DNA from: Chitinophagaceae bacterium | Lineage (GTDB): Bacteria > Bacteroidota > Bacteroidia > Chitinophagales > Chitinophagaceae | Length of the DNA stretch: 64,000 nt | Assembly (NCBI GenBank): GCA_003168265.1 | Contig: PMSV01000023.1 | Coordinates: 384,001-448,000 of the forward strand | Reading direction: 5' to 3' | Shown here: in pieces, positions 35,289 to 44,479 of the stretch | Numbering within the stretch: the stretch's first letter is position 1 | Layout of the letters: the number at the start of each line of letters is the position of its first letter | The notes under the pieces: model-generated | Databases searched by the model: none | What the model saw: the letters and a program-made list of their open reading frames with translations, nothing else | Told to the model about the DNA's origin: nothing | Position numbers and translations under genes: made by a program

Positions 35289-36053
35289 ATGCTGAAGATT
35301 CATGATTTGCAAGCAGGCATCGAAGGAAGAAAAATCTTAAGGGGAATCGATCTTGAAATAAAACCGGGAGAGGTTCATGCGATAATGGGACCTAATGGAT
35401 CTGGTAAAAGCACGCTGGCTTCAGTTTTGGCCGGAAAAAAAGATTATGAGGTCATCTCCGGAACAGTCAGTTTCCTGGGAAAGGATTTGCTTGAACTTTC
35501 TCCGGAAGCAAGAGCTGGCGAAGGACTGTTCCTGGCTTTTCAATACCCGGTGGAGATCCCGGGGTTGAGCACGACTATTTTTATGAAAACGGCGGTGAAT
35601 GAGGTTAGAAAATACCGAGGTCAGGAACCGCTTGATGCCGTCGCCTTCCTAAAAATGATGCGGGAAAAAATGGCTCTGATGAACATCGAGCAAAGCCTGC
35701 TCAGCCGTTCATTGAATGAAGGCTTTTCCGGCGGAGAAAAAAAACGAAATGAAATATTTCAAATGGCCATGCTTGAGCCGAGATTGGCAATCCTCGATGA
35801 AACCGATTCCGGTCTTGATATCGATGCGATCCGGATTGTGTCCAATGGAGTCAACAAAATACGAAATAAGAATAACTCCGTCCTGGTAGTCACCCACTAC
35901 CAACGGCTTCTGGACTATATCGTACCCGACTTCGTGCATGTTCTTTACAATGGAAGGATCGTCAAATCAGGGACGAAAGAACTTGCTTTCGAATTAGAAG
36001 AAAGGGGTTATGATTTTATAAAGAACGATCAACCCCTGGAGCAAGGAGCCTGA
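35289..36053 (+). CDS. sufC: Fe-S cluster assembly ATPase SufC
   Basis: The 254-residue ABC ATPase drives the SufBCD complex. It shows Walker A (GPNGSGKST), signature FSGGEKKRNE and Walker B (LAILDETDSGLDIDA), followed by the switch histidine in LVVTHYQRLL. I chose the ATG at 35289 (MLKIHDLQAGIEGRKILRGI). The frame stays open further upstream to 35109, but that part overlaps sufB and looks non-coding. It sits between sufB and sufD with short gaps. Confidence 0.97.
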   Translation: MLKIHDLQAGIEGRKILRGIDLEIKPGEVHAIMGPNGSGKSTLASVLAGKKDYEVISGTVSFLGKDLLELSPEARAGEGLFLAFQYPVEIPGLSTTIFMKTAVNEVRKYRGQEPLDAVAFLKMMREKMALMNIEQSLLSRSLNEGFSGGEKKRNEIFQMAMLEPRLAILDETDSGLDIDAIRIVSNGVNKIRNKNNSVLVVTHYQRLLDYIVPDFVHVLYNGRIVKSGTKELAFELEERGYDFIKNDQPLEQGA

Positions 36054-36068
36054 TCAGAACTTTAAATT

Positions 36069-37403
36069 ATGAATGCGGTAGAATATTACAAAGATCAATT
36101 GGAGCAGCGAGTATTAAATGATTCCGGCTCAGGCTCCGGATTAATCAGCCTCCGGAAAAAAGCTATACTGGATTTCACCAGATGGGGCATTCCAACTATG
36201 AAGAACGAGGAATGGAAATATACCCGCATCACTCCGCTTCTGGACAAACTTCCGGAGCTTCCGAAAAATGGGGACAAGCAAATTCCATTTACAGTCCAGG
36301 ATTTTCAAAAAAGACAATTGCCGGGTCATGAGCTGGCCAATGAACTGGTTTTTGTGAATGGGCTTTTTAATTCAGATTTATCCAAACTGATTTCAAAAGA
36401 GATCCAGGTCCTCCCTATTGACAAAATGCAGGAAAACGGGATGCAAGAGATACTTGAAAATCATTTTGATCATAGCAGCAAATACCTGCAGGATGGAATT
36501 CATGCGCTGAATACGGCATTCCTTAAAGACGGGATTTTTATAAGGGTAGGAGAAGATCTAAAAGTAAAGAAGCCGATTTACATATACCATATTACAGATG
36601 CAAGGGCATCCAATATTCTTTCCCAGCCACGCAGCCTCGTTCTACTGGAAAAGAATGCCGGACTACAGATCGTTGAGACCTTTCTGGCCCTGGGACAGCC
36701 CCAGAATCTTTCAACGGAAAGTTTTTCAAATCATGTCATTGAAATTGTCCTTGAAAAGGACGCTTCCCTCGAATACTACAAGATCCAAAATGATGAGCTG
36801 ACCAATGGACAGGTAAGTTCCTGTCATATTCGTCAATTAGGGAAAAGCCTGGTACATACAGTGGTGATTTCACTGGAAGGCGGTATGATACGCAACAACC
36901 TTAATGTGGTAATGGAATCAGAGCGTTGCGAAGCCCATCTTTATGGTTTGTATTTTCAACATGGGAAAACCCATATCGATAACCATACAATAGTTGACAA
37001 CAGAAAACCCGGTTGTTTCAGCAATGAATTATACAAGGGGGTACTGGCCGGTGAATCCACCGGAGTATTTAACGGAAAGATCTTTGTCAGGCAGGAGGCT
37101 CAAAAAACCAATGCCTACCAATCCAATAAAAACATTCTTCTTTCAGGCAAAGCAAGTGTCAATTCCAAACCCCAATTGGAAATTTTCGCCGATGATGTGA
37201 AATGTTCACATGGGTGTACGGTGGGGCAATTGGATGATGAAGCCTTCTTCTACCTCGAATCAAGGGGGATACCGAAAACCAAAGCAAGGGCCCTCCTGGT
37301 AGGCGCTTTTGCTTCCGATATCATAGAACATATTCGGATAAGTCCGATAAGGGAATGGGTCGAAAAATTATTGGCAAAACGCCTCGAAATTGAAAACAGA
37401 TGA
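36069..37403 (+). CDS. sufD: Fe-S cluster assembly protein SufD
   Basis: The 444-residue SufD pairs with SufB in the SUF scaffold. The C-terminal half has the SufBD beta-helix signature (YKGVLAGESTGVFNGKIFVR; QSNKNILLSGKASVNSKPQL; DDVKCSHGCTVGQLDDEAFF; ESRGIPKTKARALLVGAFAS). The N-terminus (WGIPTMKNEEWKYTRITPLL) is the helical SufD region. The sufS start is 4 bases after its stop, so they are tightly coupled. Confidence 0.96.
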   Translation: MNAVEYYKDQLEQRVLNDSGSGSGLISLRKKAILDFTRWGIPTMKNEEWKYTRITPLLDKLPELPKNGDKQIPFTVQDFQKRQLPGHELANELVFVNGLFNSDLSKLISKEIQVLPIDKMQENGMQEILENHFDHSSKYLQDGIHALNTAFLKDGIFIRVGEDLKVKKPIYIYHITDARASNILSQPRSLVLLEKNAGLQIVETFLALGQPQNLSTESFSNHVIEIVLEKDASLEYYKIQNDELTNGQVSSCHIRQLGKSLVHTVVISLEGGMIRNNLNVVMESERCEAHLYGLYFQHGKTHIDNHTIVDNRKPGCFSNELYKGVLAGESTGVFNGKIFVRQEAQKTNAYQSNKNILLSGKASVNSKPQLEIFADDVKCSHGCTVGQLDDEAFFYLESRGIPKTKARALLVGAFASDIIEHIRISPIREWVEKLLAKRLEIENR

Positions 37404-37406
37404 CGC

Positions 37407-38654
37407 ATGACTGCTTCGGCTTCCATATCAAATGAGTTGGACGTTTATGCAATACGCAAGGCCTTTCCCATTCTGGAAAGAAAGGTAAAGGGCTGGCCCC
37501 TGGTTTATCTCGACAATGCAGCGACCTCACAAAAACCATTTGCTGTTATTCAGGCCCTGACCGATTACTATACAGAATTCAATGCGAATATTCACCGAGG
37601 TATCCATACTTTGGCTGAAGAAGCTACAGCAGCTTTCGAATCTACCCGCGATGCGGTCCGCCGTTTTATTCAAGCGGAAAGCAGGGAAGAAATAATCTTT
37701 ACGAGGGGAACTACTGAAGGGATCAATCTGGTGGCCCAGACCTGGGGTCGGAAAAATTTAAAGGAGGGCGATGAGATAATAGTCTCTGCCATGGAACACC
37801 ATTCGAATATTGTACCCTGGCAAGTACTCTGTGCAGAAAAAGGATCCGTACTGCGGGTCATTCCTGTCACTGGAAAAGGAGAATTGATCTGGGAAGAATT
37901 TGAAAAGCTCCTGACCCCCCGTGCGAAACTCGTCTCAATAGCCCATATTTCCAATGCATTAGGCACTATCAATCCTGTTAAAAAAATAATCCGCAAAGCG
38001 CATGAAGCCGGGGCTATTGTGATCGTTGATGGAGCCCAATCGGCAGTTCACCTCGATATCAATGTGCGGGATTTGAATTGTGATTTCTTTGCTTTTTCCG
38101 CTCACAAAGTATATGGCCCAACAGGAGTTGGTGTTTTATACGGAAAAATGCAATTGCTTGAGGATATGCCTGTATTTCAGGCAGGAGGAGAGATGATCAA
38201 AGAAGTGAGTTTTGAGGGTACGACATTTAATGAATTGCCTTATAAGTTTGAGGCAGGCACTCCCAATATCGCCGATACGATCGCGCTGCGGTTTGCGATT
38301 GAATTTTTGGAAAGCATTGGCAGGGAAAAAATAAGGAAACATGAAGAGGAATTACTGCAATACGCAAGTGAACGCCTGATGGAAATTCCCGGTTTGAAGA
38401 TTATCGGACAGGCCGCCCAAAAAGCAAGCCTGGTTTCATTTATTGTGGAAAATACCCATCCGCAGGATTTGGGGATATTATTGGATAACCGTGGGATTGC
38501 TGTCCGGACAGGCCACCATTGTGCTCAACCACTGATGAAATTATTCGGCATTCCGGGCACGGTGCGGGCCTCTTTTGCACTATACAATACCAGGGAAGAA
38601 ATTGATGAATTGATAGTGGGTTTGGAAAAGGCAGTCCATTTGCTTAAGCGATAA
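37407..38654 (+). CDS. sufS: Cysteine desulfurase SufS
   Basis: The 415-residue PLP enzyme takes sulfur from cysteine and hands it to SufE. Motifs are WPLVYLDNAATSQKPFAVIQ, FNANIHRGIHTLAEEAT, EIIFTRGTTEGINLVAQTWG, the PLP lysine in FFAFSAHKVYGPTGVGVLYG, and the active-site cysteine in RTGHHCAQPLMKLFG (Cys372). It is of group II (SufS/CsdA type), as expected beside sufE. It may also supply MnmA with sulfur. Confidence 0.97.
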   Translation: MTASASISNELDVYAIRKAFPILERKVKGWPLVYLDNAATSQKPFAVIQALTDYYTEFNANIHRGIHTLAEEATAAFESTRDAVRRFIQAESREEIIFTRGTTEGINLVAQTWGRKNLKEGDEIIVSAMEHHSNIVPWQVLCAEKGSVLRVIPVTGKGELIWEEFEKLLTPRAKLVSIAHISNALGTINPVKKIIRKAHEAGAIVIVDGAQSAVHLDINVRDLNCDFFAFSAHKVYGPTGVGVLYGKMQLLEDMPVFQAGGEMIKEVSFEGTTFNELPYKFEAGTPNIADTIALRFAIEFLESIGREKIRKHEEELLQYASERLMEIPGLKIIGQAAQKASLVSFIVENTHPQDLGILLDNRGIAVRTGHHCAQPLMKLFGIPGTVRASFALYNTREEIDELIVGLEKAVHLLKR

Positions 38655-38663
38655 TTATAAATT

Positions 38664-39104
38664 TTGGATTCAATAAAATCGATAGGAGAGGCTGAACAGG
38701 AGATAATTGAGGATTTTTCTCTTTTTGATTCTTGGGAAGAAAAGTATGAATACATTATTGACCTGGGAAAAAAGCTGGCTCCCCTGGAAGCCAGTTCGAA
38801 AACAGAAGAGAATAAGGTGAGAGGTTGTCAGTCCACGGTCTGGTTGGTTGCAGAAGAAAGAAACGGAAGGATCTATTACCGGGCGGAAAGTGATGCCATA
38901 ATTGTGAAGGGGTTGATTAGCCTTCTGATCCGCGTCCTCTCCGGCCATACAGCTTCTGAGATCCTGGAAGCCAGATTGGATTTTATCAGGCAGATCGGCA
39001 TGACTTCTCACCTGGCTCAAACAAGATCGAATGGGCTTTTGGCGATGGTAAGACAAATGAAGAATTATGCTATTGCATTTCAGGTAAAAAATTCAGCAAG
39101 TTAA
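38664..39104 (+). CDS. sufE: Sulfur acceptor SufE
   Basis: The 146-residue SufE stimulates SufS and takes its persulfide. The core motif NKVRGCQSTVWL places the acceptor Cys at 55. DSWEEKYEYIIDLGKKLAPL and RVLSGHTASEILEA are typical of the fold. No ATG suits the family N-terminus, so the TTG at 38664 is used; it lies 9 bases after sufS. Length is normal. Confidence 0.94.
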   Translation: MDSIKSIGEAEQEIIEDFSLFDSWEEKYEYIIDLGKKLAPLEASSKTEENKVRGCQSTVWLVAEERNGRIYYRAESDAIIVKGLISLLIRVLSGHTASEILEARLDFIRQIGMTSHLAQTRSNGLLAMVRQMKNYAIAFQVKNSAS

Positions 39105-39105
39105 G

Positions 39106-39420
39106 ATGATGGATACGGAAGAATTGAAGGAAAAAGTAATTGAATGTTTAAAAGGAATCTTTGATCCGGAGATACCAGTCAGCATTTATGAATTGGGTTT
39201 AATATATGAAATCAATATCCTGCCAATCAATAATGTTCAGATCGTCATGACCCTGACTGCTCCCAGTTGCCCTGCTGCTCAATCAATTCCCGTGGAGGTA
39301 GACCAGAAAATAAAGCAGATCGAAGGGGTCAACGATGTGCATGTTGCTATTACCTGGAATCCGCCCTGGAACAAAAGCATGATGAGCGAAACGGCCCAGC
39401 TTGAATTGGGAATGATGTAA
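39106..39420 (+). CDS. SufT-like MIP18/DUF59-family Fe-S assembly factor
   Basis: The 104-residue protein has the DUF59 layout: KVIECLKGIFDPEIPVSIYE, LGLIYEINILPINNVQIVMT, LTAPSCPAAQSIPVEVDQKI and WNPPWNKSMMSETAQLELG. The cysteine in PSCP is the conserved one. Members, often called SufT, help Fe-S maturation in many bacteria and are commonly placed in suf operons. It starts 1 base after the sufE stop. A gene name is withheld because subfamily assignment was not tested. Confidence 0.93.
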   Translation: MMDTEELKEKVIECLKGIFDPEIPVSIYELGLIYEINILPINNVQIVMTLTAPSCPAAQSIPVEVDQKIKQIEGVNDVHVAITWNPPWNKSMMSETAQLELGMM

Positions 39421-39515
39421 AATAAAAAGATAATGAAACCGGGCATACCCCTTTGGTTTTACTGTCAGGGTATACGAGGTTCTATCTGACAAAAAAGAAT
39501 ACAATAAAATCACAG

Positions 39516-40016
39516 ATGAAAATAAGCGCACAGGAGGAATATGGTTTGAGATTATTGATCCGGATAGCAAGTTGCCGGGATGAAGAAGGATTGAATATTC
39601 CTCAATTAAGCGATGCGGAAGGCCTGAGTCCTACTTATATTGCCAAGCTTACGCGAATGCTCAGGATGGCCGGTTATATAAAGAGCACACCGGGAAATAA
39701 AGGAGGTTATCTCCTTGCCATTCCAGCTAATGCTATCAATATCAACGGGGTTTTAAAAGCTATGGGCGGATCCCTCTATGATTCCTCCTTTTGCGGGACC
39801 CATGCGGGCACCATGAAATTTTGCACCAATTCGGTTGATTGTTCCGCCCGTTCCTTATGGCAAATGATCCAAATGACCATCGACCAGGTTTTAGATCAGA
39901 TTTCCCTTCAGGACCTGGTAACCAATGGTCCAAATAAAAAATCTTCCTCAGGCCTAGAAAAAACCTTTACAAATATTCTCAGCGCGGAAGAAAGCACCGC
40001 AACCAAAACGGTCTAA
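39516..40016 (+). CDS. Rrf2-family transcriptional regulator
   Basis: From ATG 39516 (MKISAQEEYGLRLLIRIASC) the 166-residue protein has the Rrf2 winged helix: IPQLSDAEGLSPTYIAKLTR and YIKSTPGNKGGYLL. Three cysteines at 93, 103 and 109 (C-x9-C-x5-C) fit a cluster-binding site like that of IscR or SufR, though the first gap is longer than IscR's x5. It probably senses Fe-S status and controls the suf genes. It is the last gene of the operon, after a 95-base gap, where regulators are usually first. The upstream frame to 39453 was rejected. Its stop overlaps that of the convergent Mur ligase gene by 4 bases. Confidence 0.92.
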   Translation: MKISAQEEYGLRLLIRIASCRDEEGLNIPQLSDAEGLSPTYIAKLTRMLRMAGYIKSTPGNKGGYLLAIPANAININGVLKAMGGSLYDSSFCGTHAGTMKFCTNSVDCSARSLWQMIQMTIDQVLDQISLQDLVTNGPNKKSSSGLEKTFTNILSAEESTATKTV

Positions 40017-41392
40017 ATGTCTTCCCAGACTTTTTTTGCAAATTCTTCAAGAGAAGGATCGCGGGCTCCCATCAATAATAAAACCGATTCCTGGCTTAAA
40101 TGCGGGCGGACTCCCTGCAACAATTGATCTCTGTTTTCAACGAAAAATGCCGGCTTCCCCAGCGCCTGCAGTTCCCTGATAATATCCAGTGAGGAAATAT
40201 TTTTCTCGGCTGTTCCCCCTGCATAAAAGATTTCGCTCATCCACAACTGATCCTCTGGCCTAAGGACGCGGGCAAATTCCTTCACGAAATCATCGCGCAG
40301 AAAGCGCGTGGGCCCATAGCCGTGAGGCTGAAACCAGGCAATGACCCGGGAACCGATCCCCTTGCAGGCTTCGATCGAAGAGGCACATTTGGCCGGGTTA
40401 TGAGCATAATCATCGATTACCCAGACTCCCTTTTTCTTTCCCAATACCTGATGCCTCCGGAAAATTCCATGATAATTTGAAAGAGCCCTGCTGCAAATAT
40501 CCAGGTTCACGCCAATTTGATGAGCGACAGCAGTCGCGGCCAGGGCATTTTCCATATTATGCCTGCCCACCGTATCCAGAGAAAAGGGTTGTCCATTGAC
40601 ATTAAATGAAATGCTTAATCCGCTTTGTTTAAAATTGCTGGCGACATATCCGGCTTGCGAATTTTCGTCAATGGAAAAATCATGGAGGATATTCACTGAA
40701 AGCGTTCGGGCTAGTGCGTTAGACTGGTTTACCGCAAATAAATGCATGGTATGACTTCGAAAAATGCCAAATAGCCGGAGCAATTCATCTATTTCCTGAT
40801 GGTCCTTATCGATATTCAGGAGCAATCCTGTGTCTGGCTCGTATTGTGTTATGGATCCATCGCTTTCGTCGGCTTCGATCACCAGTAAATCTCCTTGCCC
40901 CATTTTTGCATTCCCGATCCGGCCTTCCCGGATCAGGCTGACAAGTCCAGCACCGCTGATAATACCCGGCTGCAGGCCGGCTTCCTGGAAAATCGTAAAT
41001 AGCATTGCACTGGTCGTGCTCTTGCCGGAAGTGCCGCCTACCGCGATAGTTTTTTTTGAACGCGTGATCCAGGCGAGTAATTCCGATCTTTTCACTATGG
41101 GTATTTGCAGTTGCCTTGCCTTCTGCACTTCAGGTACGGAGTCTTCCACTGCCGTTGAAATAACGACCAGGTCGGTTAATTGATCAATTCCGCTACCATC
41201 CTGTTCAAAGCAACTTATACCCATGGAGGAAAGCTTCTCGCGGCTTTCATTGAATATCCCTTTCTTAAAATACCGATCAGAACCCCTGACCCTCATACCC
41301 ATATCAGTCAGGTATTGAGCAAGAGCGCTCATACCGGTTCCGGCAATGCCAATAAAGAAAGGGTGATTGAAATCTGAGAGTCTCTGCTCCAT
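40013..41392 (-). CDS. MurC-like Mur ligase with atypical active-site motifs
   Basis: The 459-residue protein (start 41392, MEQRLSDFNHPFFIGIAGTG) has the MurC/Mpl architecture: a Rossmann N-terminus (FIGIAGTGMSALA), central ATPase with VGGTSGKSTTSAML, IEADESDGSITQYEPDTG, DTVGRHNMENALAATAVAH, VIDDYAHNPAKCASS and FQPHGYGPTRFL. Classical MurC and Mpl have GTHGKTTT, DDYAHHP and FQPHRYSRT at these points. It is therefore a divergent paralogue; whether it adds L-Ala to UDP-MurNAc or ligates another peptide is open. It stands alone, away from a division cluster. A longer start at 41443 lacks family similarity. Confidence 0.85.
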   Translation of the reverse strand: MEQRLSDFNHPFFIGIAGTGMSALAQYLTDMGMRVRGSDRYFKKGIFNESREKLSSMGISCFEQDGSGIDQLTDLVVISTAVEDSVPEVQKARQLQIPIVKRSELLAWITRSKKTIAVGGTSGKSTTSAMLFTIFQEAGLQPGIISGAGLVSLIREGRIGNAKMGQGDLLVIEADESDGSITQYEPDTGLLLNIDKDHQEIDELLRLFGIFRSHTMHLFAVNQSNALARTLSVNILHDFSIDENSQAGYVASNFKQSGLSISFNVNGQPFSLDTVGRHNMENALAATAVAHQIGVNLDICSRALSNYHGIFRRHQVLGKKKGVWVIDDYAHNPAKCASSIEACKGIGSRVIAWFQPHGYGPTRFLRDDFVKEFARVLRPEDQLWMSEIFYAGGTAEKNISSLDIIRELQALGKPAFFVENRDQLLQGVRPHLSQESVLLLMGARDPSLEEFAKKVWEDI

Positions 41393-41438
41393 GAAAAAAT
41401 GTTCGCACACAAGATAACATAAAGCCGCAAAAAAGGAA

Positions 41439-41462
41439 GCCATCCCAAATTATCGGGATGGC
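41439..41462 (-). terminator. Intrinsic terminator for the YXWGXW gene
   Basis: GCCATCCC (41439-41446) pairs perfectly with GGGATGGC (41455-41462) around 8 bases. Read on the minus strand it is followed by TTCCTTTTTTT. It lies 27 bases past the stop of the gene at 41490. Confidence 0.8.
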
Positions 41463-41489
41463 CTACAGTTATAAAAAATTCTTACAATA

Positions 41490-42461
41490 TTATCTATGGT
41501 GTTCATGGCCTCCGCCTCCGGCAGGATGGCCTCCGGCAGGATGAGGATGCTGACCGCCAGCCGGACGATTAGTATTTGCGGGTTTTGGTTGATTCTGAGG
41601 CCTTGACTGGTTTTGTGGCTTTGATTGATTTTGGGGTCTTGATTGATTTTGAGGCTTATTCTGGTTTTGAGGCTTTGGATTATTATTTCCTGCATTTGGA
41701 TTTGTCCGGGCACCATTATTCCCATTGTTAGCTCTTGGACCTTGTTGTACCTGTTTGCCGCTACCGTTAAATGGGGTGCCGCCAACACGATTCATTGCAG
41801 CCGCACGAGGGGCGCCATGATTTACCGAGGCTAGCTGGTTTCTATCCAGGCTTGCAGTGTGGAGGTGATTCATCTGATCATTTGTAGCCTGGACATGCTG
41901 TTCATTCATCGCCACACGCTCATCGGCATTAGGTTGACGGGTTATACCTCCGGGGCCATTAAAGCTGGTTCGGTTGACAGTCGTATTATTGATTACTGTT
42001 CTGTTTACATAAGTATTATGTACGATAGTCGTATTGACATTCATAACGGCAGTATTGTAACGAAATACGCCTCCAGCCCACATTCCGCCAACAAACCCGA
42101 TTCCACCATATCCGAATCCATAATTAATTCCGCCATAATATCCGCAATGAAGCCCCCAATAACCCGAATGCCATCCATAATATCCACCGACAAATCCCCA
42201 GTATCCGGGTGTCCATAAGTAACCTGGTGTTGGAGCAGCTACCCAGACTCCGGGTACCCAATAATAGCCATCGGGCCCATAGGCCCAATATCCTGGAGAC
42301 CATAGATAGCCGTCTACCGGACATGAAGGCTGTACGTAAACAGGCATCGCTGGTGGAGCAACACTGATAGAAACACCTGCACTAAATGTTTGTGCGTGGG
42401 TTTGAGAAATTAGAAAAAGACAAAGCAGGAAGGAAAGACTGTTTTTAAGGAATATCTTCAT
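41490..42461 (-). CDS. YXWGXW-repeat secreted protein with Pro/Gln/Asn-rich tail
   Basis: The 323-residue protein has a signal peptide (MKIFLKNSLSFLLCLFLISQ). Residues 45-120 repeat the YxWxPGYW motif five times (YLWSPGYW, YYWVPGVW, YLWTPGYWG and similar), the YXWGXW module of unknown function. The C-terminal 100 residues are low complexity, with hexads like PQNQSK repeated about six times and a His/Gly tail (GGHPAGGGGHEHHR). It is probably an exported envelope protein. The repeat-rich tail may bind metal or be unstructured. It ends at a strong terminator. Confidence 0.9.
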   Translation of the reverse strand: MKIFLKNSLSFLLCLFLISQTHAQTFSAGVSISVAPPAMPVYVQPSCPVDGYLWSPGYWAYGPDGYYWVPGVWVAAPTPGYLWTPGYWGFVGGYYGWHSGYWGLHCGYYGGINYGFGYGGIGFVGGMWAGGVFRYNTAVMNVNTTIVHNTYVNRTVINNTTVNRTSFNGPGGITRQPNADERVAMNEQHVQATNDQMNHLHTASLDRNQLASVNHGAPRAAAMNRVGGTPFNGSGKQVQQGPRANNGNNGARTNPNAGNNNPKPQNQNKPQNQSRPQNQSKPQNQSRPQNQPKPANTNRPAGGQHPHPAGGHPAGGGGHEHHR

Positions 42462-42898
42462 AATGAGGATTTTGAATGATTAATACAATTAATAGACCAA
42501 AGCTGTTTGCCATTGTTTAAAAAAACAAGGTTAATGGCATGTGAATAAAAATCAATGGAGTATAAAAATAGCCAAACTAATTGATATGGATGCGATAAAG
42601 CTTTGAAAATCATAGAAATTAACAGGATTATGAAACCTATATCTTTTAAAATGAAATTATTTTCCGGGTTTTGAAAATGAATACCGGAAAAAACATGATG
42701 AAATTTGGGATGAACTGAAGCTCTTACTTGAGGCATAAGCGAATTTTGAATTATTCCATCTTTTTGGATATGGAACACAAATATTCTGGTCGCTTATTTA
42801 GAGGTTTCAGATAAAGGGAATCACAAGAAGGATATCATGGAACCCAATGAGGATGGATCTCCAAAATCCGTTTCGCTGGAAGAAGTTTTTCATTTGCA
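42462..42898. other. Gene-free spacer
   Basis: This 437-base stretch lies between the ends of two minus-strand genes (the YXWGXW gene starts at 42461). It should contain that gene's promoter. Two minus-strand frames (42458-42778 and 42807-42995) lack motifs, are AT-rich and overlap neighbours, so they are not called. Confidence 0.5.
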
Positions 42899-43672
42899 CT
42901 AATTGATTTGTGGAAGCCCCAATTTTCGATAGATCTGTTCGTAGATTTTTTCCGGCATTTGAATGAGGATCGGGTGCTTTGTATAATCGACCCATTTCAA
43001 AATACTAAGGATATCGGACTCCGCCATTGCGGTGCAACCCACTGTTCCACTATCTGCATTTTGCCAGATATGAATGAAAATACAGGACCCATTGCCGGAT
43101 ATCGTTTTGGGATAATTGTATTGGACAAATAAGCCCCAGCGATAATCTTCGTCACTTCGGTGCATTTGTTCAAAACTTTTCCAATCCTGTTTAGCTGTGT
43201 CTTTAATCAGTAACCTGTTATAATAGTACGAGTCGCTGTCGTCGACACATAATAAATCACCCGTAGCCTCTAAGTAGGGGAAGCGGATCCATTTTGCACT
43301 GTCTGAGGCAGCATAACCGAATGCAGGCCCGATGCCGAAAAAACCTGCTGGGGAGCATCCGTCTCCTTCTTTCTTATAAGAGCCGCCTAGGGCTGGCAGG
43401 AGATTGAAGCCTTTTGCCCTTTCGAGTCCTCCTTTACCGATTACGACTGGATTTTCGAGTACTTTTTTCCACGCATTTTCTTTTTCCCCGAATCCATAAA
43501 GACGGGCATGAATGGATTGCCAATCATCGGTAAGGACGATGAGGAGCTGACCGGGATGGTCCCTGGTAAATCGGGCAGGATCGCCGTCTGCCACGGACTG
43601 GCAATTTGCATTATAGTATGTGCACAGACAAATCAGGAGCAGCAATAAACCGTATTTGAATTTCATATTCAC
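42899..43672 (-). CDS. L,D-transpeptidase-family protein (YkuD type)
   Basis: The 257-residue exported protein starts with MNMKFKYGLLLLLICLCTYY, a signal sequence. The core shows PVVIGKGGLERAKGF, PAGFFGIGPAFGYA and the catalytic pair in CIFIHIWQNADSGTVGCTAM (His and Cys; S-GTVGCTAM is the YkuD SxGC motif). Such enzymes act on peptidoglycan in the periplasm. It is unlike the L,D-transpeptidase-like protein at 12783, which is larger. It follows the DUF1345 gene by 10 bases on the same strand. Confidence 0.87.
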   Translation of the reverse strand: MNMKFKYGLLLLLICLCTYYNANCQSVADGDPARFTRDHPGQLLIVLTDDWQSIHARLYGFGEKENAWKKVLENPVVIGKGGLERAKGFNLLPALGGSYKKEGDGCSPAGFFGIGPAFGYAASDSAKWIRFPYLEATGDLLCVDDSDSYYYNRLLIKDTAKQDWKSFEQMHRSDEDYRWGLFVQYNYPKTISGNGSCIFIHIWQNADSGTVGCTAMAESDILSILKWVDYTKHPILIQMPEKIYEQIYRKLGLPQIN

Positions 43673-43682
43673 TGTTCAGGAT

Positions 43683-44372
43683 TCAGGACTTGAGATCGAT
43701 GATGACATTTATGCTTAATGCAACAATTACTGTATTAAACAGAAATGATAATAATCCGTGAAGAAGGGCCAGCCGGCGAATGCGTTTGGAATGGATACTG
43801 ATATCGGAGACCTGAAAAGTCATTCCTATTACAAAGGAAAAATAGGCAAAGTCCAGGTAATCCGGATTTCGTTCACCCGGAACTTCGATGGCGTTGAAAT
43901 TCCGCTCAGGAAACTGCTGCTGTTCTTCATAATAATAATGTGCATAACGATAGGTGAAAATAATATGCAGCAGCAACCAGGAAAAAGTTACACCGGTTAT
44001 ATAGATAAGGGTTTCCAGATTTTTATTCAGTAACCATTGATTCTTATTTAATAGCAAGACCATAATACCGATCAGACTGATCACCGTGCTGACAAGGACG
44101 GTAAAAAAAACAACCGGCCGGGTAGCATCTTGTGTTTTCACAAGCAAATGGATTTGTCTCGGCTTCATACTGAAAAAAGTCACCAGGGTCATCGATATCA
44201 TAGTAAGGCTAAAAAAATCCCAGCCAATCATGATCCTGGTGATCCATTCCATCCTAATTCTCAGGACCAAAAGCAGAACAAATACAATCAGAGAAAGGGA
44301 AGATGCATATATCAGCTTATAGATTGCAGGTAAACGATTATAACGATTTATAGGGGTGTTATGTCTTAACAC
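43683..44372 (-). CDS. DUF1345 multi-pass membrane protein
   Basis: The 229-residue protein has about five hydrophobic helices (SLIVFVLLLVLRIRM; FFSLTMISMTLVTFF; VFFTVLVSTVISLIGIMVLL; GVTFSWLLLHIIFTYRYAHY; LLSFLFNTVIVALSINVII). YLDFAYFSFVIGMTFQVSDI is the DUF1345 signature. The function of this inner-membrane family is unknown. It shares an operon with the L,D-transpeptidase at 42899. Confidence 0.9.
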   Translation of the reverse strand: MLRHNTPINRYNRLPAIYKLIYASSLSLIVFVLLLVLRIRMEWITRIMIGWDFFSLTMISMTLVTFFSMKPRQIHLLVKTQDATRPVVFFTVLVSTVISLIGIMVLLLNKNQWLLNKNLETLIYITGVTFSWLLLHIIFTYRYAHYYYEEQQQFPERNFNAIEVPGERNPDYLDFAYFSFVIGMTFQVSDISIHSKRIRRLALLHGLLSFLFNTVIVALSINVIIDLKS

Positions 44373-44479
44373 GGGTAAATTATAAATTAATATTGACAGC
44401 CATAAAAATAATGATGATTTTTTAACGGGAAGAATTTTTAAATCTCAGTTCCCATATCTTTACTCGACAAAACTACCAT

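Noticed and set aside
42458-42778. A 106-residue minus-strand frame before the YXWGXW gene
   Set aside because: No recognisable motif, and it overlaps the start of the called gene.
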